From Shewanella sp. CG12_big_fil_rev_8_21_14_0_65_47_15 (GTDB taxonomy: Bacteria > Pseudomonadota > Gammaproteobacteria > Enterobacterales > Shewanellaceae), in contig NZ_PFGL01000044.1 in the NCBI RefSeq assembly GCF_002783505.1, positions 137,305 through 201,304 on the forward strand: a DNA stretch of 64,000 nt. The letters run 5' to 3'. The notes beneath the pieces were generated by a model, which saw nothing but the letters and a program-made list of their open reading frames with translations, was not told the DNA's origin and did not search any database. The position numbers and the translations under genes were made by a program. Below, in pieces: positions 1 to 9,933 of the stretch. Every line of letters starts with the position of its first letter. The stretch's first letter is position 1.

Positions 1-21
1 TAATCTTGCTTTATCGATTGT

Positions 22-294
22 TCAGCATTCAATTTGTTGCTGAAGAATGAATTCGATTAACTGGCTACGGCTGATGTTACTGGCCAATGCCTGCTCATTC
101 AAGGCGTCGTACAAATCTTGTGACACCTTTAACTCTATTCGCTTTAATCCGTTGGCTTTATCCCGCTGGATCTGGTTGCGCTTATTGACCTTGAGCTGCT
201 GACTACGGGACAAAGGATTGCTACGTGGGCGGCCCCGGCGCTTTTCATTGGCAAAAAGGTCAATGGTGGTTCTGTCTGTTGCTTCTTTTGCCAT
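22..294 (-). CDS. ybfE: YbfE-like LexA-regulated family protein
   Basis: The 90-residue product starts at the ATG complementary to 292-294. A longer frame exists upstream, but the family normally begins with the MAKEATDRTT-type sequence found here. The protein is basic, with a GRPRSNPLSR patch followed by a C-terminal segment (LKVSQDLYDALNEQA) that resembles a ribbon-helix-helix DNA-binding fold. The E. coli homologue sits beside ybfF and is in the LexA regulon; no clear LexA box was found here by eye. It is a small DNA-binding protein of unknown target. It lies 11 bp downstream of the DUF2788 gene on the same strand, so the two and ybfF probably form a transcription unit. Confidence 0.75.
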   Translation of the reverse strand: MAKEATDRTTIDLFANEKRRGRPRSNPLSRSQQLKVNKRNQIQRDKANGLKRIELKVSQDLYDALNEQALASNISRSQLIEFILQQQIEC

Positions 295-305
295 GTTCTT
301 GTTGT

Positions 306-527
306 TTAACCGATCCCTGAGCCTTCCCAGGACATCTGGATAATACCTTTTGCAATAAACCCGGCGCAGCCGAGAAATAACACTAACCAAACAATAAATC
401 GACCAAATTTAGGCACATTACCCTGTTTGAGCACATCATGGATGGCCATGCCGATAAAGAAAAATATCGCTGCAAAAAACAGGTTCAGGCCAATGGTTTC
501 AATTTGTTCCATGTACTGAGATAACAT
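306..527 (-). CDS. DUF2788 family small membrane protein
   Basis: The product has 73 residues. It contains two hydrophobic segments (about residues 13-30 and 42-64) separated by a short polar loop, as expected for a small inner-membrane protein. The sequence LNLFFAAIFFFIGMAIHDVLKQGNVPKFGRF resembles DUF2788, a family found next to ybfF/seqA in Shewanella and relatives. Its function is not known. It sits between ybfE and ybfF, all on the minus strand, with about 100 bp of AT-rich leader before ybfF. Confidence 0.7.
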   Translation of the reverse strand: MLSQYMEQIETIGLNLFFAAIFFFIGMAIHDVLKQGNVPKFGRFIVWLVLFLGCAGFIAKGIIQMSWEGSGIG

Positions 528-628
528 ACTTTCTTAGTCCTCTAGAGTCTTCTAAGGCTAAAAGAGGCGCGAATATATCACATCAAGATGGCGGCTGCTA
601 TATGATTTAGGTCGTGGTTCTGTGTCAT

Positions 629-1405
629 TTACATTGCCTGTTTGTCAATAAATTCAGACACAATTCGGTTAAATATGGCGGGTTTTTGTGCATGTAACCA
701 ATGGCCGCAACCTTCGAGGGTTTTCGCCTGTGCCGATGGGAATTGCGTCATGATGGCATTTCTATATTCACCAGTGACATAGTTAGAGTCTCCTCCGCGG
801 ATAAAGAGACTGGGCCCCTGGTAAACTTGGCGATGTTCTCCCCCCTGATTATGCCAACCAATAATATGGGGGTAACACGCTTTTAACCCGCTTAAGTTCA
901 TTTTCCAGCGAAAGCCAGTCTCAGTCCGTTGCAAATTTTTGAGTAGAAATTGGGCTGTCGCTTCATCAATGCCATTATGGGTTAAATGGGCCAAGGCAAA
1001 ACGGCGATCGGTATGGCCTTCTAATGGCAGACTTTCCAGGGCCGCAAACACTATGTCGTGCCTTGGCTCATAGGCCACAGGCGCAATATCGGCCGCCACC
1101 ATGCTGATAATGCGTTCGGGATAGGCTAGGGCGGTGGCCATGGCAATTTTGCCCCCCATGGAATGGCCGACAATATGGGCGCGCTCGATTTGGCATTCAT
1201 CCAACAAATTAATCATGGCCTTAGCTAAGCTTGGGTAATCCATGTGTGCCCAATGTTCACTCAAACCATGATTGGGGACATCAACTCGGATCACCTGATG
1301 ATTGGTTTCGAGTACTTGGCCTAAGCTCTTAAGGTTATCTAAATTGCCGAATAGCCCATGGATAAGGAGGACCGCTTCTCCTTGACCTGAGGTTACAAAA
1401 TTCAT
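629..1405 (-). CDS. ybfF: YbfF-type alpha/beta-hydrolase (esterase)
   Basis: The product has 258 residues if it starts at MNFVTSG (ATG complementary to 1403-1405); an upstream ATG at 1429 would add eight residues. The fold is a canonical alpha/beta hydrolase. It has an oxyanion HGLFGNLDN motif near residue 16, the nucleophile elbow VGHSMGGK near residue 80, and the catalytic histidine in GCGHWLHAQKP near residue 235. E. coli YbfF is a small cytosolic esterase active on short acyl esters and acyl-CoA. Placement upstream of seqA/pgm in divergent orientation matches the enterobacterial ybfF-seqA-pgm order, which supports the call. The physiological substrate is not known. Confidence 0.85.
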   Translation of the reverse strand: MNFVTSGQGEAVLLIHGLFGNLDNLKSLGQVLETNHQVIRVDVPNHGLSEHWAHMDYPSLAKAMINLLDECQIERAHIVGHSMGGKIAMATALAYPERIISMVAADIAPVAYEPRHDIVFAALESLPLEGHTDRRFALAHLTHNGIDEATAQFLLKNLQRTETGFRWKMNLSGLKACYPHIIGWHNQGGEHRQVYQGPSLFIRGGDSNYVTGEYRNAIMTQFPSAQAKTLEGCGHWLHAQKPAIFNRIVSEFIDKQAM

Positions 1406-1703
1406 GGAGTTACCTGTGCTGTGGTGCAAAAAGTTTTGCGAATTGTGCCCCTAATGCGTTTAGTTTGACAAGAGTCCCACGGTTTTTGCCCTAGGATAAC
1501 CCTGAACTTGGCTGCTTTTTCAGCGATTGCCTGCGTTGTGATAATTTGATGTGCGATTTCACGCATTTTTAGATTAATGATGCTTTATCAGATTGATAGA
1601 GATAGATACACTGGAGGGCGATCGCAACGATCTTTTTTGCTAGGATCGCCCGCGGTACATTTTTTTCGGTTATGCCTATCGAATAACAAAGGATAATAAG
1701 GTT

Positions 1704-2252
1704 ATGAAATATATCGAAGTGGATGAAGAGCTCTATCGTCATATTGCCAGCAAAACAGAACGCATTGGTGAGAGCGCCTCTGACATTCTTCGTCGATTAC
1801 TCGGCCTGTCCGTCAATGCGGTTGAGCAAGCCGAGCCAAAGGCTATCAGTCAGCCTAGTTTGGAAGTTGAGCCCCTAGCTCCGCACGTTGAAGTAAAAGA
1901 GATAACACCCTCTGTGATGGATTTTACCACCTTAGTGGATGAACACAGATTGTCATTGCAAAAAGGTGCCGTTGGGCGTTTCTTATTTTTACTCGAGAGT
2001 TTATATCAGCAAAGCCAAGTGTCATTTTCACAGATCCTGCAGATCCAAGGCCGCGATCGCCTCTATTTTGCCCGTTCACGTGAAGAATTACTGCAGGCGA
2101 GCCCTTCGGCGAATCCGAAGGAAATCGGCAGCAGCGGCTTTTGGGTGACCACAAACAATAATACCGCGAAAAAACGCGCTATTTTATCGGAAGTGTTAGT
2201 GCAGTTTGGCTGCGATGCACAAGTCGCCAGCACTATCGCCGAACGCGTATAA
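1704..2252 (+). CDS. seqA: SeqA, negative modulator of replication initiation
   Basis: The product has 182 residues. The N-terminus MKYIEVDEELYRHIASKTERIGESASDILRRLL is the SeqA oligomerisation domain. The C-terminal part (residues 75-182, with SQILQIQGRDRLYFA and FWVTTNNNTAKK) is the domain that binds hemimethylated GATC. SeqA sequesters newly replicated oriC and organises post-replicative DNA, so a Dam-methylating gammaproteobacterium is implied. The linker (about residues 35-72) is rich in Ala, Glu and Pro. The gene lies 70 bp upstream of pgm on the same strand, as in E. coli. Confidence 0.95.
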   Translation: MKYIEVDEELYRHIASKTERIGESASDILRRLLGLSVNAVEQAEPKAISQPSLEVEPLAPHVEVKEITPSVMDFTTLVDEHRLSLQKGAVGRFLFLLESLYQQSQVSFSQILQIQGRDRLYFARSREELLQASPSANPKEIGSSGFWVTTNNNTAKKRAILSEVLVQFGCDAQVASTIAERV

Positions 2253-2321
2253 GATTTATCAACGCCGTAACTATAGGGCGTTTCACACTATTTAACCGAT
2301 TTTCCAGTAGGAGAGGATCAG

Positions 2322-3974
2322 GTGGCAATACATCAACGGGCAGGACAAACCGCAAATCAGACGGATCTGGTGAATATTCCAAAACTGATGAGCCATTATT
2401 ACAGCATCAAACCCAATGTGGATGATGCCAGCCAACGGGTGACCTTTGGCACTTCGGGCCACCGTGGCAGTGCTTTTCTGGGAAGCTTTAACCAAGATCA
2501 TATCTTGGCCATTACCCAAGCTGTGGTGGACTATCGCCAATCGGTGAATATCGATGGGCCGCTATTCCTTGGTATCGATACCCATGCCTTATCCTATGCC
2601 GCCTATGTCTCTGCAATTGAAGTCTTGGCCGCAAATAAAGTGACAGTGCGCATCCAACAAAACGATGGTTTTACGCCGACCCCCGTCGTTTCCCACGCGG
2701 TCATTTGCGCTAATCGTGAGGCCAATATCAATGGCACCGCTCAGAGTGATGGCCTGATCATTACTCCGTCCCATAATCCTCCCCAGGACGGTGGGATTAA
2801 ATATAATCCTCCCCATGGCGGTCCAGCCGAAGGCAATATCACCGCGTGGATTGAGTCGCGGGCAAATGATTATCTACGCGGCCAGCTTAAGGGCGTGAAT
2901 AAACTCGCCTATGCCGATGCACTGACTTCGGGCTATGTGCATGCTATCGATTTAATCAGCCCCTATGTGGCCGATTTAGAGAATGTGATTGATATGCAAG
3001 CCATCGCTAAAGCTAAGCTTAAGTTGGGAGTCGATCCATTAGGCGGCTCGGGCATCCATTATTGGGCGCCGATTGCTAAGCACTATGGTATTGATATCAC
3101 CTTAGTGAATGATAGAGTCGACCCAAGTTTTAGCTTTATGCCACTGGATAAGGACGGCAAGATCCGTATGGATTGCTCGTCTCCCTATGCGATGGCCGGT
3201 TTGCTCGCCCACAAAGATAGCTTCGATTTATGTGTCGGTAATGACCCAGACTACGACAGACACGGCATCGTCTGCCCAGGTACGGGCTTAATGGATCCGA
3301 ATCATTATCTTGCCGTCGCCATCGATTACCTGCTGACCCATAGGCCCGAGTGGAGCGATAGCTTAGCCATAGGTAAAACCTTAGTATCGAGCGCGCTTAT
3401 CGATAAAATTTGTGCCTTCCACGGTAAAAAACTGCTCGAAGTGCCTGTGGGCTTTAAGTGGTTTGTCGATGGTTTAGCCGAAGCCACCATCGCCTTTGGC
3501 GGTGAAGAGAGTGCGGGAGCGGCATTCCTACGCCGTGATGGCAGTACTTGGTGCACCGATAAGGACGGTTTTATTTTAGTACTCTTGGCCGCAGAAATGC
3601 TCGCGGTCACGGGTAAAACCCCAGGGCAACGCCATCAGGAATTAGTTGCCCAATTTGGCCAAAGTTTCTATAAGCGCATCGACAGTCCGATTAGCCTTGA
3701 GAACAAAGCCAAATTTGCCAAACTCAATGCCGATACCTTAAATGCAACTGAACTTGCGGGTGAGAAGATTGAAGCGGTATTGACCCATGCGCCGGGCAAT
3801 AATGCATCGATTGGTGGCATTAAAGTGACCACGGCCAACGGTTGGTTCGCCGCGCGCCCATCGGGCACCGAAGCCTTATTTAAGATCTACGGTGAAAGCT
3901 TTATTAGCGAGCAGCATTTAGCTGAGATCATTAAGGATGCGCAGGCATTAATCGATAAGGCACTAAACGCTTAA
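2322..3974 (+). CDS. pgm: Alpha-D-phosphoglucomutase
   Basis: The 550-residue product begins at GTG, preceded by a good AGGAGAGG ribosome-binding site. It interconverts glucose-1-phosphate and glucose-6-phosphate in the cytosol. Visible motifs are the active phosphoserine loop (TPSHNPPQDGG near residue 150), the metal-binding loop with DPDYDRHG near residue 310, the sugar-binding loop GGEESAGAA near residue 395, and the phosphate-contacting ARPSGTEALFKIYGES near residue 515. Length and motif order match the E. coli Pgm type. It follows seqA closely and ends at a strong bidirectional terminator shared with msrA. Confidence 0.95.
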   Translation: MAIHQRAGQTANQTDLVNIPKLMSHYYSIKPNVDDASQRVTFGTSGHRGSAFLGSFNQDHILAITQAVVDYRQSVNIDGPLFLGIDTHALSYAAYVSAIEVLAANKVTVRIQQNDGFTPTPVVSHAVICANREANINGTAQSDGLIITPSHNPPQDGGIKYNPPHGGPAEGNITAWIESRANDYLRGQLKGVNKLAYADALTSGYVHAIDLISPYVADLENVIDMQAIAKAKLKLGVDPLGGSGIHYWAPIAKHYGIDITLVNDRVDPSFSFMPLDKDGKIRMDCSSPYAMAGLLAHKDSFDLCVGNDPDYDRHGIVCPGTGLMDPNHYLAVAIDYLLTHRPEWSDSLAIGKTLVSSALIDKICAFHGKKLLEVPVGFKWFVDGLAEATIAFGGEESAGAAFLRRDGSTWCTDKDGFILVLLAAEMLAVTGKTPGQRHQELVAQFGQSFYKRIDSPISLENKAKFAKLNADTLNATELAGEKIEAVLTHAPGNNASIGGIKVTTANGWFAARPSGTEALFKIYGESFISEQHLAEIIKDAQALIDKALNA

Positions 3975-3990
3975 GTGAGCTTTGAGAGAT

Positions 3991-4031
3991 AAAAAAAAAC
4001 GCACTCATGTTAACCCGTGAGTGCGTTTTTT
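3991..4031. terminator. Bidirectional terminator between pgm and msrA
   Basis: The perfect stem ACGCACTCA / TGAGTGCGT is flanked by an A-tract on the left and a T-tract on the right. It can therefore terminate pgm from the left and the convergent msrA from the right. Confidence 0.85.
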
Positions 4032-4059
4032 ATTTGGCCCGATTTAAGGCCAACGCGTA

Positions 4060-4539
4060 TTAATACTCGATATGACAACTTGGTAAGTTGTTCTTATCAA
4101 TATAATTTTGGTGATATTCCTCCGCCACATGGAATTGCTGTAGTGGCACTATCTCAGTCACTATATGGCGCTGTCCCCAACGGCCAGAGCGGGCAAAGGC
4201 GAGTTTCGATGCTTCAGCCGCGGCTTTTTGCTCGCGATCATGGAAGAAAATGGTGCTGCGATATTGAGTGCCAATATCGCCGCCCTGCATGTTCAAGCTC
4301 GTGGGGTTGTGGTTTTTCCAAAATACCTCGAGTAAGTCTTCATAACTGACAAGGGCGGGATCAAATTCCACTTGTACCACTTCGGCATGGCCCGTGTTGC
4401 CTTTTTTCACTTCTTCATAGGTGATAGCGGCGTTATTGCCGCCCATATAGCCGCAGGTGGCATTCAATACGCCGTTCACTTGCCTAAAAAAATACTCTAC
4501 GCCCCAGAAACAGCCGGCACCAAAGGTTGCTAACGCCAT
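4060..4539 (-). CDS. msrA: Peptide-methionine (S)-S-oxide reductase MsrA
   Basis: The product has 159 residues, starting at MALATFGAGC (ATG complementary to 4537-4539); an upstream TTG is less likely. The catalytic GCFWGVE motif lies at about residues 9-15. The family signature (GYMGGN, YEEV..GNTGHAE and a substrate-binding region TQYRSTIFFHD) follows in the usual order. It reduces the S-epimer of methionine sulfoxide in proteins, using thioredoxin. It is a short single-domain form without an MsrB fusion. It is transcribed alone, convergent with pgm. Confidence 0.95.
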   Translation of the reverse strand: MALATFGAGCFWGVEYFFRQVNGVLNATCGYMGGNNAAITYEEVKKGNTGHAEVVQVEFDPALVSYEDLLEVFWKNHNPTSLNMQGGDIGTQYRSTIFFHDREQKAAAEASKLAFARSGRWGQRHIVTEIVPLQQFHVAEEYHQNYIDKNNLPSCHIEY

Positions 4540-4867
4540 AATCAAATCCAATAGAAGTCTAGATGGCTAAGAATTGTGATGAATCTCCTGCCTAAAAGCA
4601 AGTATCGGAATGAAAATTTATCCCATACTGAACGCTGCCACCGATCCGCCGAGCTTTTTTATCAATCGGGTTAGCTGAGTTTTTTACTTCAAAATTCAGT
4701 TGTATGACCAGAATGACCGAGATACGCCCTAAAAACTTGTGTTAGTATTGATGCGCTTTTAAAGGTAAGTACAGCCGATTACCGTCATGCACGGTTTTAT
4801 TGCACTTGATACTGAGTTTTATTGAACTGAATACTGACCTTTAGCACACCATTATAAGGAGAATTCT

Positions 4868-5902
4868 GTGTTACAAGCTCTGTTAGATTCAAAGGATTTT
4901 TTAGCCTTGACCCTCGCCAATCCCGAACGCCTCGTCGATGAATTCAGCTTTACACTTGGGGAACATACCCGAGTGGAAGTATGGGATACGGGGGTAATTG
5001 TTTTTGAGCCTGCCCAAAGCGAAGGTAAAGATATTATCCTCTCCTGCGGTGTCCATGGTAATGAAACCGCCCCGATTGAACTCTGTAATACCTTAATCAA
5101 ACAGCTTCTCCAGCAAAAAATCATCGCTAAACAACGCACGCTTTTCCTTATCGGTAACCCTTTAGCCATCAACAATGGTACCCGAATTATCGACGAGAAT
5201 ATGAATCGTCTCTTTAGTGGCGAGCATTCCAATCCACCGGGCTTAGCCAATCCTGAGCGAGTGCGGGCAAAAAAGCTTGAAACCTATGTTGACCGCTTTT
5301 ATACCGCAGCGGCAGAGGGCCGCCATCGCATTCACTACGACTTACACACGGCGATGCGCGCCTCAAAGCATGAAAAGTTTGCCATTTATCCCTATCGCCC
5401 AGGGCGCGCCTTTAGCGGCGAGCAAATTATGTTTTTAGCCGCAAGTGGTGTCGATACTGTACTGTTTCACCATGAACCCACCACGACTTTTAGCTATTTC
5501 TCCTCGGAGCAGTATGGCGCCGATGCTTTTACCATTGAGCTTGGCAAGGTCTATCCCATGGGACAAAACGATATGACGCGTTTTATTGCCGCCCAAGAGA
5601 TGTTTATGCGCTTGATCACGGCTAAGCCATTGGAGTTGGATGTATTTGATGCCGATAAGGTTAACTTATATCAAGTTTGTCGGGTGATTAACAAACATGT
5701 TGATGATTTTGAATTTACCTTCGCCACCGATGTCGAAAATTTCAGATCATTCCCTCGGGGCTTTGTGCTTGCGCGGGAAGGTGGACAAGAAATCAAAGTC
5801 GAACAAGAATTTGAAGCCATAGTATTTCCCAATGCTAAGGTGCCGATTGGCAATAGAACCGTGATTTGCCTGATCCCTGCAGTCAATCCGAATGTTCGCT
5901 AA
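4868..5902 (+). CDS. astE: Succinylglutamate desuccinylase AstE
   Basis: The 344-residue product starts at GTG eight bases after AAGGAGAA. It is a zinc carboxypeptidase-like enzyme of the AstE/AspA family. HGNE ([10 protein letters not shown], about residues 63-66) supplies His and Glu ligands, [12 protein letters not shown] near residue 160 supplies the second His, and [13 protein letters not shown] near residue 225 holds the catalytic Glu. It performs the last step of the arginine succinyltransferase pathway, succinylglutamate to glutamate plus succinate. No other ast gene is adjacent, and the gene has its own leader of about 300 bp. An AspA-family amidohydrolase of other specificity is the main alternative. 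Confidence 0.85.
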   Translation: MLQALLDSKDFLALTLANPERLVDEFSFTLGEHTRVEVWDTGVIVFEPAQSEGKDIILSCGVHGNETAPIELCNTLIKQLLQQKIIAKQRTLFLIGNPLAINNGTRIIDENMNRLFSGEHSNPPGLANPERVRAKKLETYVDRFYTAAAEGRHRIHYDLHTAMRASKHEKFAIYPYRPGRAFSGEQIMFLAASGVDTVLFHHEPTTTFSYFSSEQYGADAFTIELGKVYPMGQNDMTRFIAAQEMFMRLITAKPLELDVFDADKVNLYQVCRVINKHVDDFEFTFATDVENFRSFPRGFVLAREGGQEIKVEQEFEAIVFPNAKVPIGNRTVICLIPAVNPNVR

Positions 5903-6064
5903 GATTGTAAAGCAATATATACATGCAATCCGGGGATAACTTGCGGTTCGGACTGTGCCAACGGTTGATAGGTAGTTTACGTTAACGTAATGTTCGTCCG
6001 GCATATTCGTATAAATTAGGCGCCGCAACTCTTTTGCGGCGTAACGAGATAACAAGAGCACAAT

Positions 6065-7243
6065 ATGAGCAAAGCAACACTCAACACTGATACAGTGCAC
6101 CGTGTCGGCTTCTTGGATAAGGCATCGCTTCACATTCCTATCCTGAGAATTCTACAGGCCGATGGCACTACCTATGAAACCGCGGTTTTGCCTGTAATAG
6201 ATGAAGCCTTAGCCACCAAAATTTACGATACCTGTGTGTTCACTCGGGTGCTCGATGAACGTATGTTAGGTGCCCAACGTCAAGGGCGGATCAGCTTCTA
6301 CATGACTTGTACGGGTGAAGAGGCGGCGATTGTTGGTAGTGTTGCAGCACTCGATCAAGAGGATGTTATCCTCGCGCAATATCGCGAACATGCGGCGCTG
6401 CGTTACCGCGGCTTTACCACTGAACAGTTTATGAACCAAATGTTCAGCAATGAGAAAGACCTTGGAAAAGGTCGTCAAATGCCTATCCATTACGGCTCTG
6501 CTGCATTGCACTATCAAACCATTTCTTCACCCTTAGCCACGCAAATCCCACAGGCGACAGGTGTCGGTTACAGCTTGAAGATGCAGGGCAAGCGTAATGT
6601 CGCTGTATGTTATTTTGGCGAAGGCGCTGCATCGGAAGGGGACTTCCATGCGGGTTTAAACATGGCGGCGGTATTAAAATGCCCTGTGATTTTCTTCTGC
6701 CGTAACAACGGTTATGCCATTTCAACCCCAACCGAAGAGCAGTTTGCTGGCAATGGTATCGCCAGTCGCGGTGTGGGTTATGGCATGCATACCATTCGTG
6801 TCGATGGCAACGATATGCTTGCCGTTTTGGCCGCGACCCAGCAGGCTCGTGCCTATGCGATTGAGCATAATGCGCCAGTACTAATTGAAGCTATGACTTA
6901 CCGCCTTGGTGCTCATTCATCATCAGACGACCCCTCTGGCTATCGTTCGAAAGATGAAGAAGCGAAGTGGCAACAACACGATCCGGTGAAACGCTTCAAG
7001 CTATGGCTTATCAATAAAGGTTGGCTAGCCGAAGCGGATGATGTGAAATTGCATGAGCAATACCGCGAGGAAGTATTAGCTGCGGTAAAAGTGGCAGAAA
7101 AAATACCTGTGCCTATGTTGGATGAAATTATTGAAGATGTGTACGACAAACCAACGCCTGCACTGAAAAAACAGCTCAGCGAACTTAAAGAACACATCAA
7201 AAAATATCCGCAATCCTATCCCAAAAGCGCAGGGAGGCTATAA
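6065..7243 (+). CDS. bkdA1: Branched-chain 2-oxoacid dehydrogenase E1 alpha subunit
   Basis: The product has 392 residues. It carries the thiamine diphosphate-binding pattern of E1 alpha subunits, with the YFGEGAASEGDFHAGLNMAA stretch (about residues 180-200) leading to the CRNNGYAISTP motif. A phosphorylation-loop-like sequence YRLGAHSSSDDPSGYR is near residue 290. With bkdA2 it decarboxylates the 2-oxo acids derived from leucine, isoleucine and valine. It is the first gene of a tight three-gene operon, 3 bp before bkdA2. A pyruvate dehydrogenase E1 of this heterotetrameric type is less likely, given the BkdB partner. Confidence 0.93.
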   Translation: MSKATLNTDTVHRVGFLDKASLHIPILRILQADGTTYETAVLPVIDEALATKIYDTCVFTRVLDERMLGAQRQGRISFYMTCTGEEAAIVGSVAALDQEDVILAQYREHAALRYRGFTTEQFMNQMFSNEKDLGKGRQMPIHYGSAALHYQTISSPLATQIPQATGVGYSLKMQGKRNVAVCYFGEGAASEGDFHAGLNMAAVLKCPVIFFCRNNGYAISTPTEEQFAGNGIASRGVGYGMHTIRVDGNDMLAVLAATQQARAYAIEHNAPVLIEAMTYRLGAHSSSDDPSGYRSKDEEAKWQQHDPVKRFKLWLINKGWLAEADDVKLHEQYREEVLAAVKVAEKIPVPMLDEIIEDVYDKPTPALKKQLSELKEHIKKYPQSYPKSAGRL

Positions 7244-7246
7244 GCC

Positions 7247-8224
7247 GTGGCTGAAATGAATATGTTACAGGCCGTTAACGAGGCCTTATCTATCGCCATG
7301 CAAGCCGATGAGCGCATGGTAGTGTTTGGCGAAGACGTGGGCCATTTTGGCGGAGTATTTCGCGCCACTTCAGGGCTTCAAGAAAAATTTGGCCGCTCCC
7401 GCTGTTTTAACACCCCGCTGACAGAGCAAGGTATTGCGGGTTTTGCTAACGGTTTAGCCTCCAATGGCATGACCGCCGTTGCTGAAATTCAATTCGCCGA
7501 TTATATCTTCCCGGCGTTTGATCAAATCGTCAACGAAGCTGCCAAGTTCCGTTACCGCAGTGGTAATGAGTTCAATGTGGGCAGTTTAGTGTTCCGTACG
7601 CCCTATGGCGGTGGTATCGCGGGCGGCCATTATCATTCACAATCGCCCGAAGCCTATTTTACCCAGACACCGGGATTAAAAGTGGTGGTGCCACGTAATC
7701 CCGAGCAGGCCAAAGGTTTGTTATTAGCCTCGATCCGCGATAAAAACCCTGTGGTATTTTTTGAACCTAAGCGTTTGTACCGTGCATCCGTGGGTGAAGT
7801 GCCTGCGGGGGACTATGAAATCGAACTGGGCAAGGCCGAAGTCGTTCGTGAAGGTAAAGACATTACCCTAGTGGCGTGGGGCGCGCAGATGGAAATCCTT
7901 GAAAAAGCGGCGGATATGGCGGCTAAAGAGGGGATTTCCTGTGAGGTTATCGATCTTCGCACCTTAGCGCCTTGGGATGTAGACACTATCGCCGATTCCG
8001 TTAAAAAGACCGGGCGATTGCTTATCAACCACGAAGCGCCGCTAACGGGTGGCTTTGCGGGGGAAATTGCGGCAACGATTCAACAGGAGTGTTTCTTATA
8101 TCTTGAATCGCCCATTAGCCGAGTGTGTGGTTTAGATACACCGTATCCACTCGTCCATGAAAAAGAATATATGCCCGATGCGCTTAAGACCTTTGAAGCC
8201 ATCAAAGCATCAGTGACCTTCTAG
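7247..8224 (+). CDS. bkdA2: Branched-chain 2-oxoacid dehydrogenase E1 beta subunit
   Basis: The 325-residue product starts at GTG after the AGGGAGGC ribosome-binding site that overlaps the end of bkdA1. Features of the transketolase-like beta subunit are clear: [16 protein letters not shown] near residue 26, [16 protein letters not shown] near residue 55, [19 protein letters not shown] near residue 120, and a C-terminal transketolase domain with [11 protein letters not shown] near residue 233. It pairs with BkdA1 to form the alpha2beta2 E1 component. It ends 9 bp before bkdB. Confidence 0.94.
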   Translation: MAEMNMLQAVNEALSIAMQADERMVVFGEDVGHFGGVFRATSGLQEKFGRSRCFNTPLTEQGIAGFANGLASNGMTAVAEIQFADYIFPAFDQIVNEAAKFRYRSGNEFNVGSLVFRTPYGGGIAGGHYHSQSPEAYFTQTPGLKVVVPRNPEQAKGLLLASIRDKNPVVFFEPKRLYRASVGEVPAGDYEIELGKAEVVREGKDITLVAWGAQMEILEKAADMAAKEGISCEVIDLRTLAPWDVDTIADSVKKTGRLLINHEAPLTGGFAGEIAATIQQECFLYLESPISRVCGLDTPYPLVHEKEYMPDALKTFEAIKASVTF

Positions 8225-8233
8225 GAGTCCGGT

Positions 8234-9799
8234 ATGATTAAAGATTTTATTTTGCCGGACATTGGTGAAGGCGTTATTGAATGTGAACTCGTGGAGTGGT
8301 TGGTTAAAGAAGGCGACACAGTCGTTGAAGACCAACCCATAGCCGACGTGATGACGGACAAAGCACTAGTGCAAATTCCAGCGCCCTTCGCCGGCGTGGT
8401 GACTAAGTTGTATTATGCAAAGGGTGAAATTGCTAAGGTGCATGCGCCGCTCTATGCCGTGAAAATCGAAGGCGCTGAAGCCACTCCAGCACCACTTGAG
8501 GCGGCACCAACGCCTGCTGCGACGGTTCAGACCCCGGCGAGTTCATCTAGTATCGAAGAATTCCTACTGCCCGATATTGGTGAAGGCATTGTGGAATGTG
8601 AGCTGGTTGAATGGTTAGTGCAGGAAGGCGATACCGTGGTTGAGGATCAACCCATTGCCGATGTGATGACAGATAAAGCCCTAGTGCAAATTCCAGCCAT
8701 TAAAGCGGGGAAAATTGCCAAGCTGCATTATCGTAAGGGGCAGCTCGCCAAAGTGCATGCGCCTTTATATGCCATTGAAGTTGAGCAGGCGGCATCTGTT
8801 GGCACAACTGCAAATACTGTGGCTGGGGCGCATGCGGCACCAGCCCCGCAGGTTGTGAGTGCCGAACCCGCCCGTCAAGGTAAAGCCTTAGCGAGCCCTG
8901 CGGTTCGCCGTATGGCGCGGGCATTAGATATCGATTTAAGCCAAGTACCTGGCAGTGGCAAGCATGGCCGAGTCTATAAAGAAGATATCACTCGTTACCA
9001 AACACGGGGCGCCGATAACCCAATTTCTGCCACGGTTCAATGCCAAGCAACTTCCCATACCCAAGTGGAATCGCGTTTAGCGGCACCTCAGAAGGCGGAT
9101 ATTGTAGAGCCTATTCGCGGCGTAAAAGCCGTGATGGCACGCATGATGATGGAATCGGTATCGAGCATTCCACACTTTACCTATTGCGAAGAGTTTGATT
9201 TAACAGACTTAGTGGCTCTGCGTGAAAGCATGAAGGTTAAGCATTCGTCCGATGAAGTGAAGCTGACCATGATGCCTTTCTTTATGAAGGCCATGTCGCT
9301 GGCATTAACTCAATTCCCGGTGATGAATAGCCAAGTGAATGCCGATTGCACTGAGCTGACCTATAAGGCGCGTCACAATATCGGCATGGCGGTGGATTCT
9401 AAAGTGGGTTTATTAGTGCCCAACATCAAAGATGTGCAGGATAAAAGCATCTTAGAAGTGGCGGCAGAAATCACCCGTCTGACCCAAGCTGCCCGCAGTG
9501 GCCGCGTGGCGCCAGCGGATCTGAAAGACGGCACGATATCCATCTCTAACATTGGCGCCTTAGGTGGCACAGTGGCGACGCCTATTATCAACAAACCTGA
9601 AGTGGCGATTGTGGCCTTAGGTAAGTTGCAAACCCTGCCGCGCTTTAATGCGAAAGGGGAAGTCGAAGCCCGCCAAATTATGCAAGTGAGCTGGTCTGGC
9701 GACCACAGAGTGATCGATGGCGGTACCATTGCTCGCTTCTGTAATCTGTGGAAACAGTATCTTGAGCAGCCACAAGAGATGCTATTAGCGATGCGCTAA
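8234..9799 (+). CDS. bkdB: Branched-chain 2-oxoacid dehydrogenase E2 (BkdB) with two lipoyl domains
   Basis: The product has 521 residues. Two consecutive lipoyl domains (about residues 1-78 and 107-182) each carry the lipoylation motif DVMTDKALVQIPA. They are nearly identical to one another, which points to a recent internal duplication. Ala/Pro-rich linkers follow each lipoyl domain. Next come a peripheral subunit-binding domain (ASPAVRRMARALDIDLSQVPG, about residue 218) and the acyltransferase domain ending in the catalytic DHRVIDGG near residue 490. The enzyme transfers branched acyl groups to CoA. It is the last gene of the operon, closed by a hairpin at 9825-9850; E3 is not encoded here. 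Confidence 0.95.
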   Translation: MIKDFILPDIGEGVIECELVEWLVKEGDTVVEDQPIADVMTDKALVQIPAPFAGVVTKLYYAKGEIAKVHAPLYAVKIEGAEATPAPLEAAPTPAATVQTPASSSSIEEFLLPDIGEGIVECELVEWLVQEGDTVVEDQPIADVMTDKALVQIPAIKAGKIAKLHYRKGQLAKVHAPLYAIEVEQAASVGTTANTVAGAHAAPAPQVVSAEPARQGKALASPAVRRMARALDIDLSQVPGSGKHGRVYKEDITRYQTRGADNPISATVQCQATSHTQVESRLAAPQKADIVEPIRGVKAVMARMMMESVSSIPHFTYCEEFDLTDLVALRESMKVKHSSDEVKLTMMPFFMKAMSLALTQFPVMNSQVNADCTELTYKARHNIGMAVDSKVGLLVPNIKDVQDKSILEVAAEITRLTQAARSGRVAPADLKDGTISISNIGALGGTVATPIINKPEVAIVALGKLQTLPRFNAKGEVEARQIMQVSWSGDHRVIDGGTIARFCNLWKQYLEQPQEMLLAMR

Positions 9800-9824
9800 G
9801 CCTTTAGCACGTGGATTTGACAGT

Positions 9825-9850
9825 AAAAGGACGCTTTAGGGCGTCCTTTT
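9825..9850 (+). terminator. Rho-independent terminator after bkdB
   Basis: The stem AAAAGGACGC / GCGTCCTTTT has a short TTTAGG loop and ends in a T-run. It lies 26 bp after the bkdB stop codon. Confidence 0.85.
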
Positions 9851-9933
9851 ACTTTGCTTTGCACAAATATGGGTTAATCTTTTGATCCCGATTACGTATA
9901 ATTCCCGAACGTTGTTATCCTGATGGATGTGTT

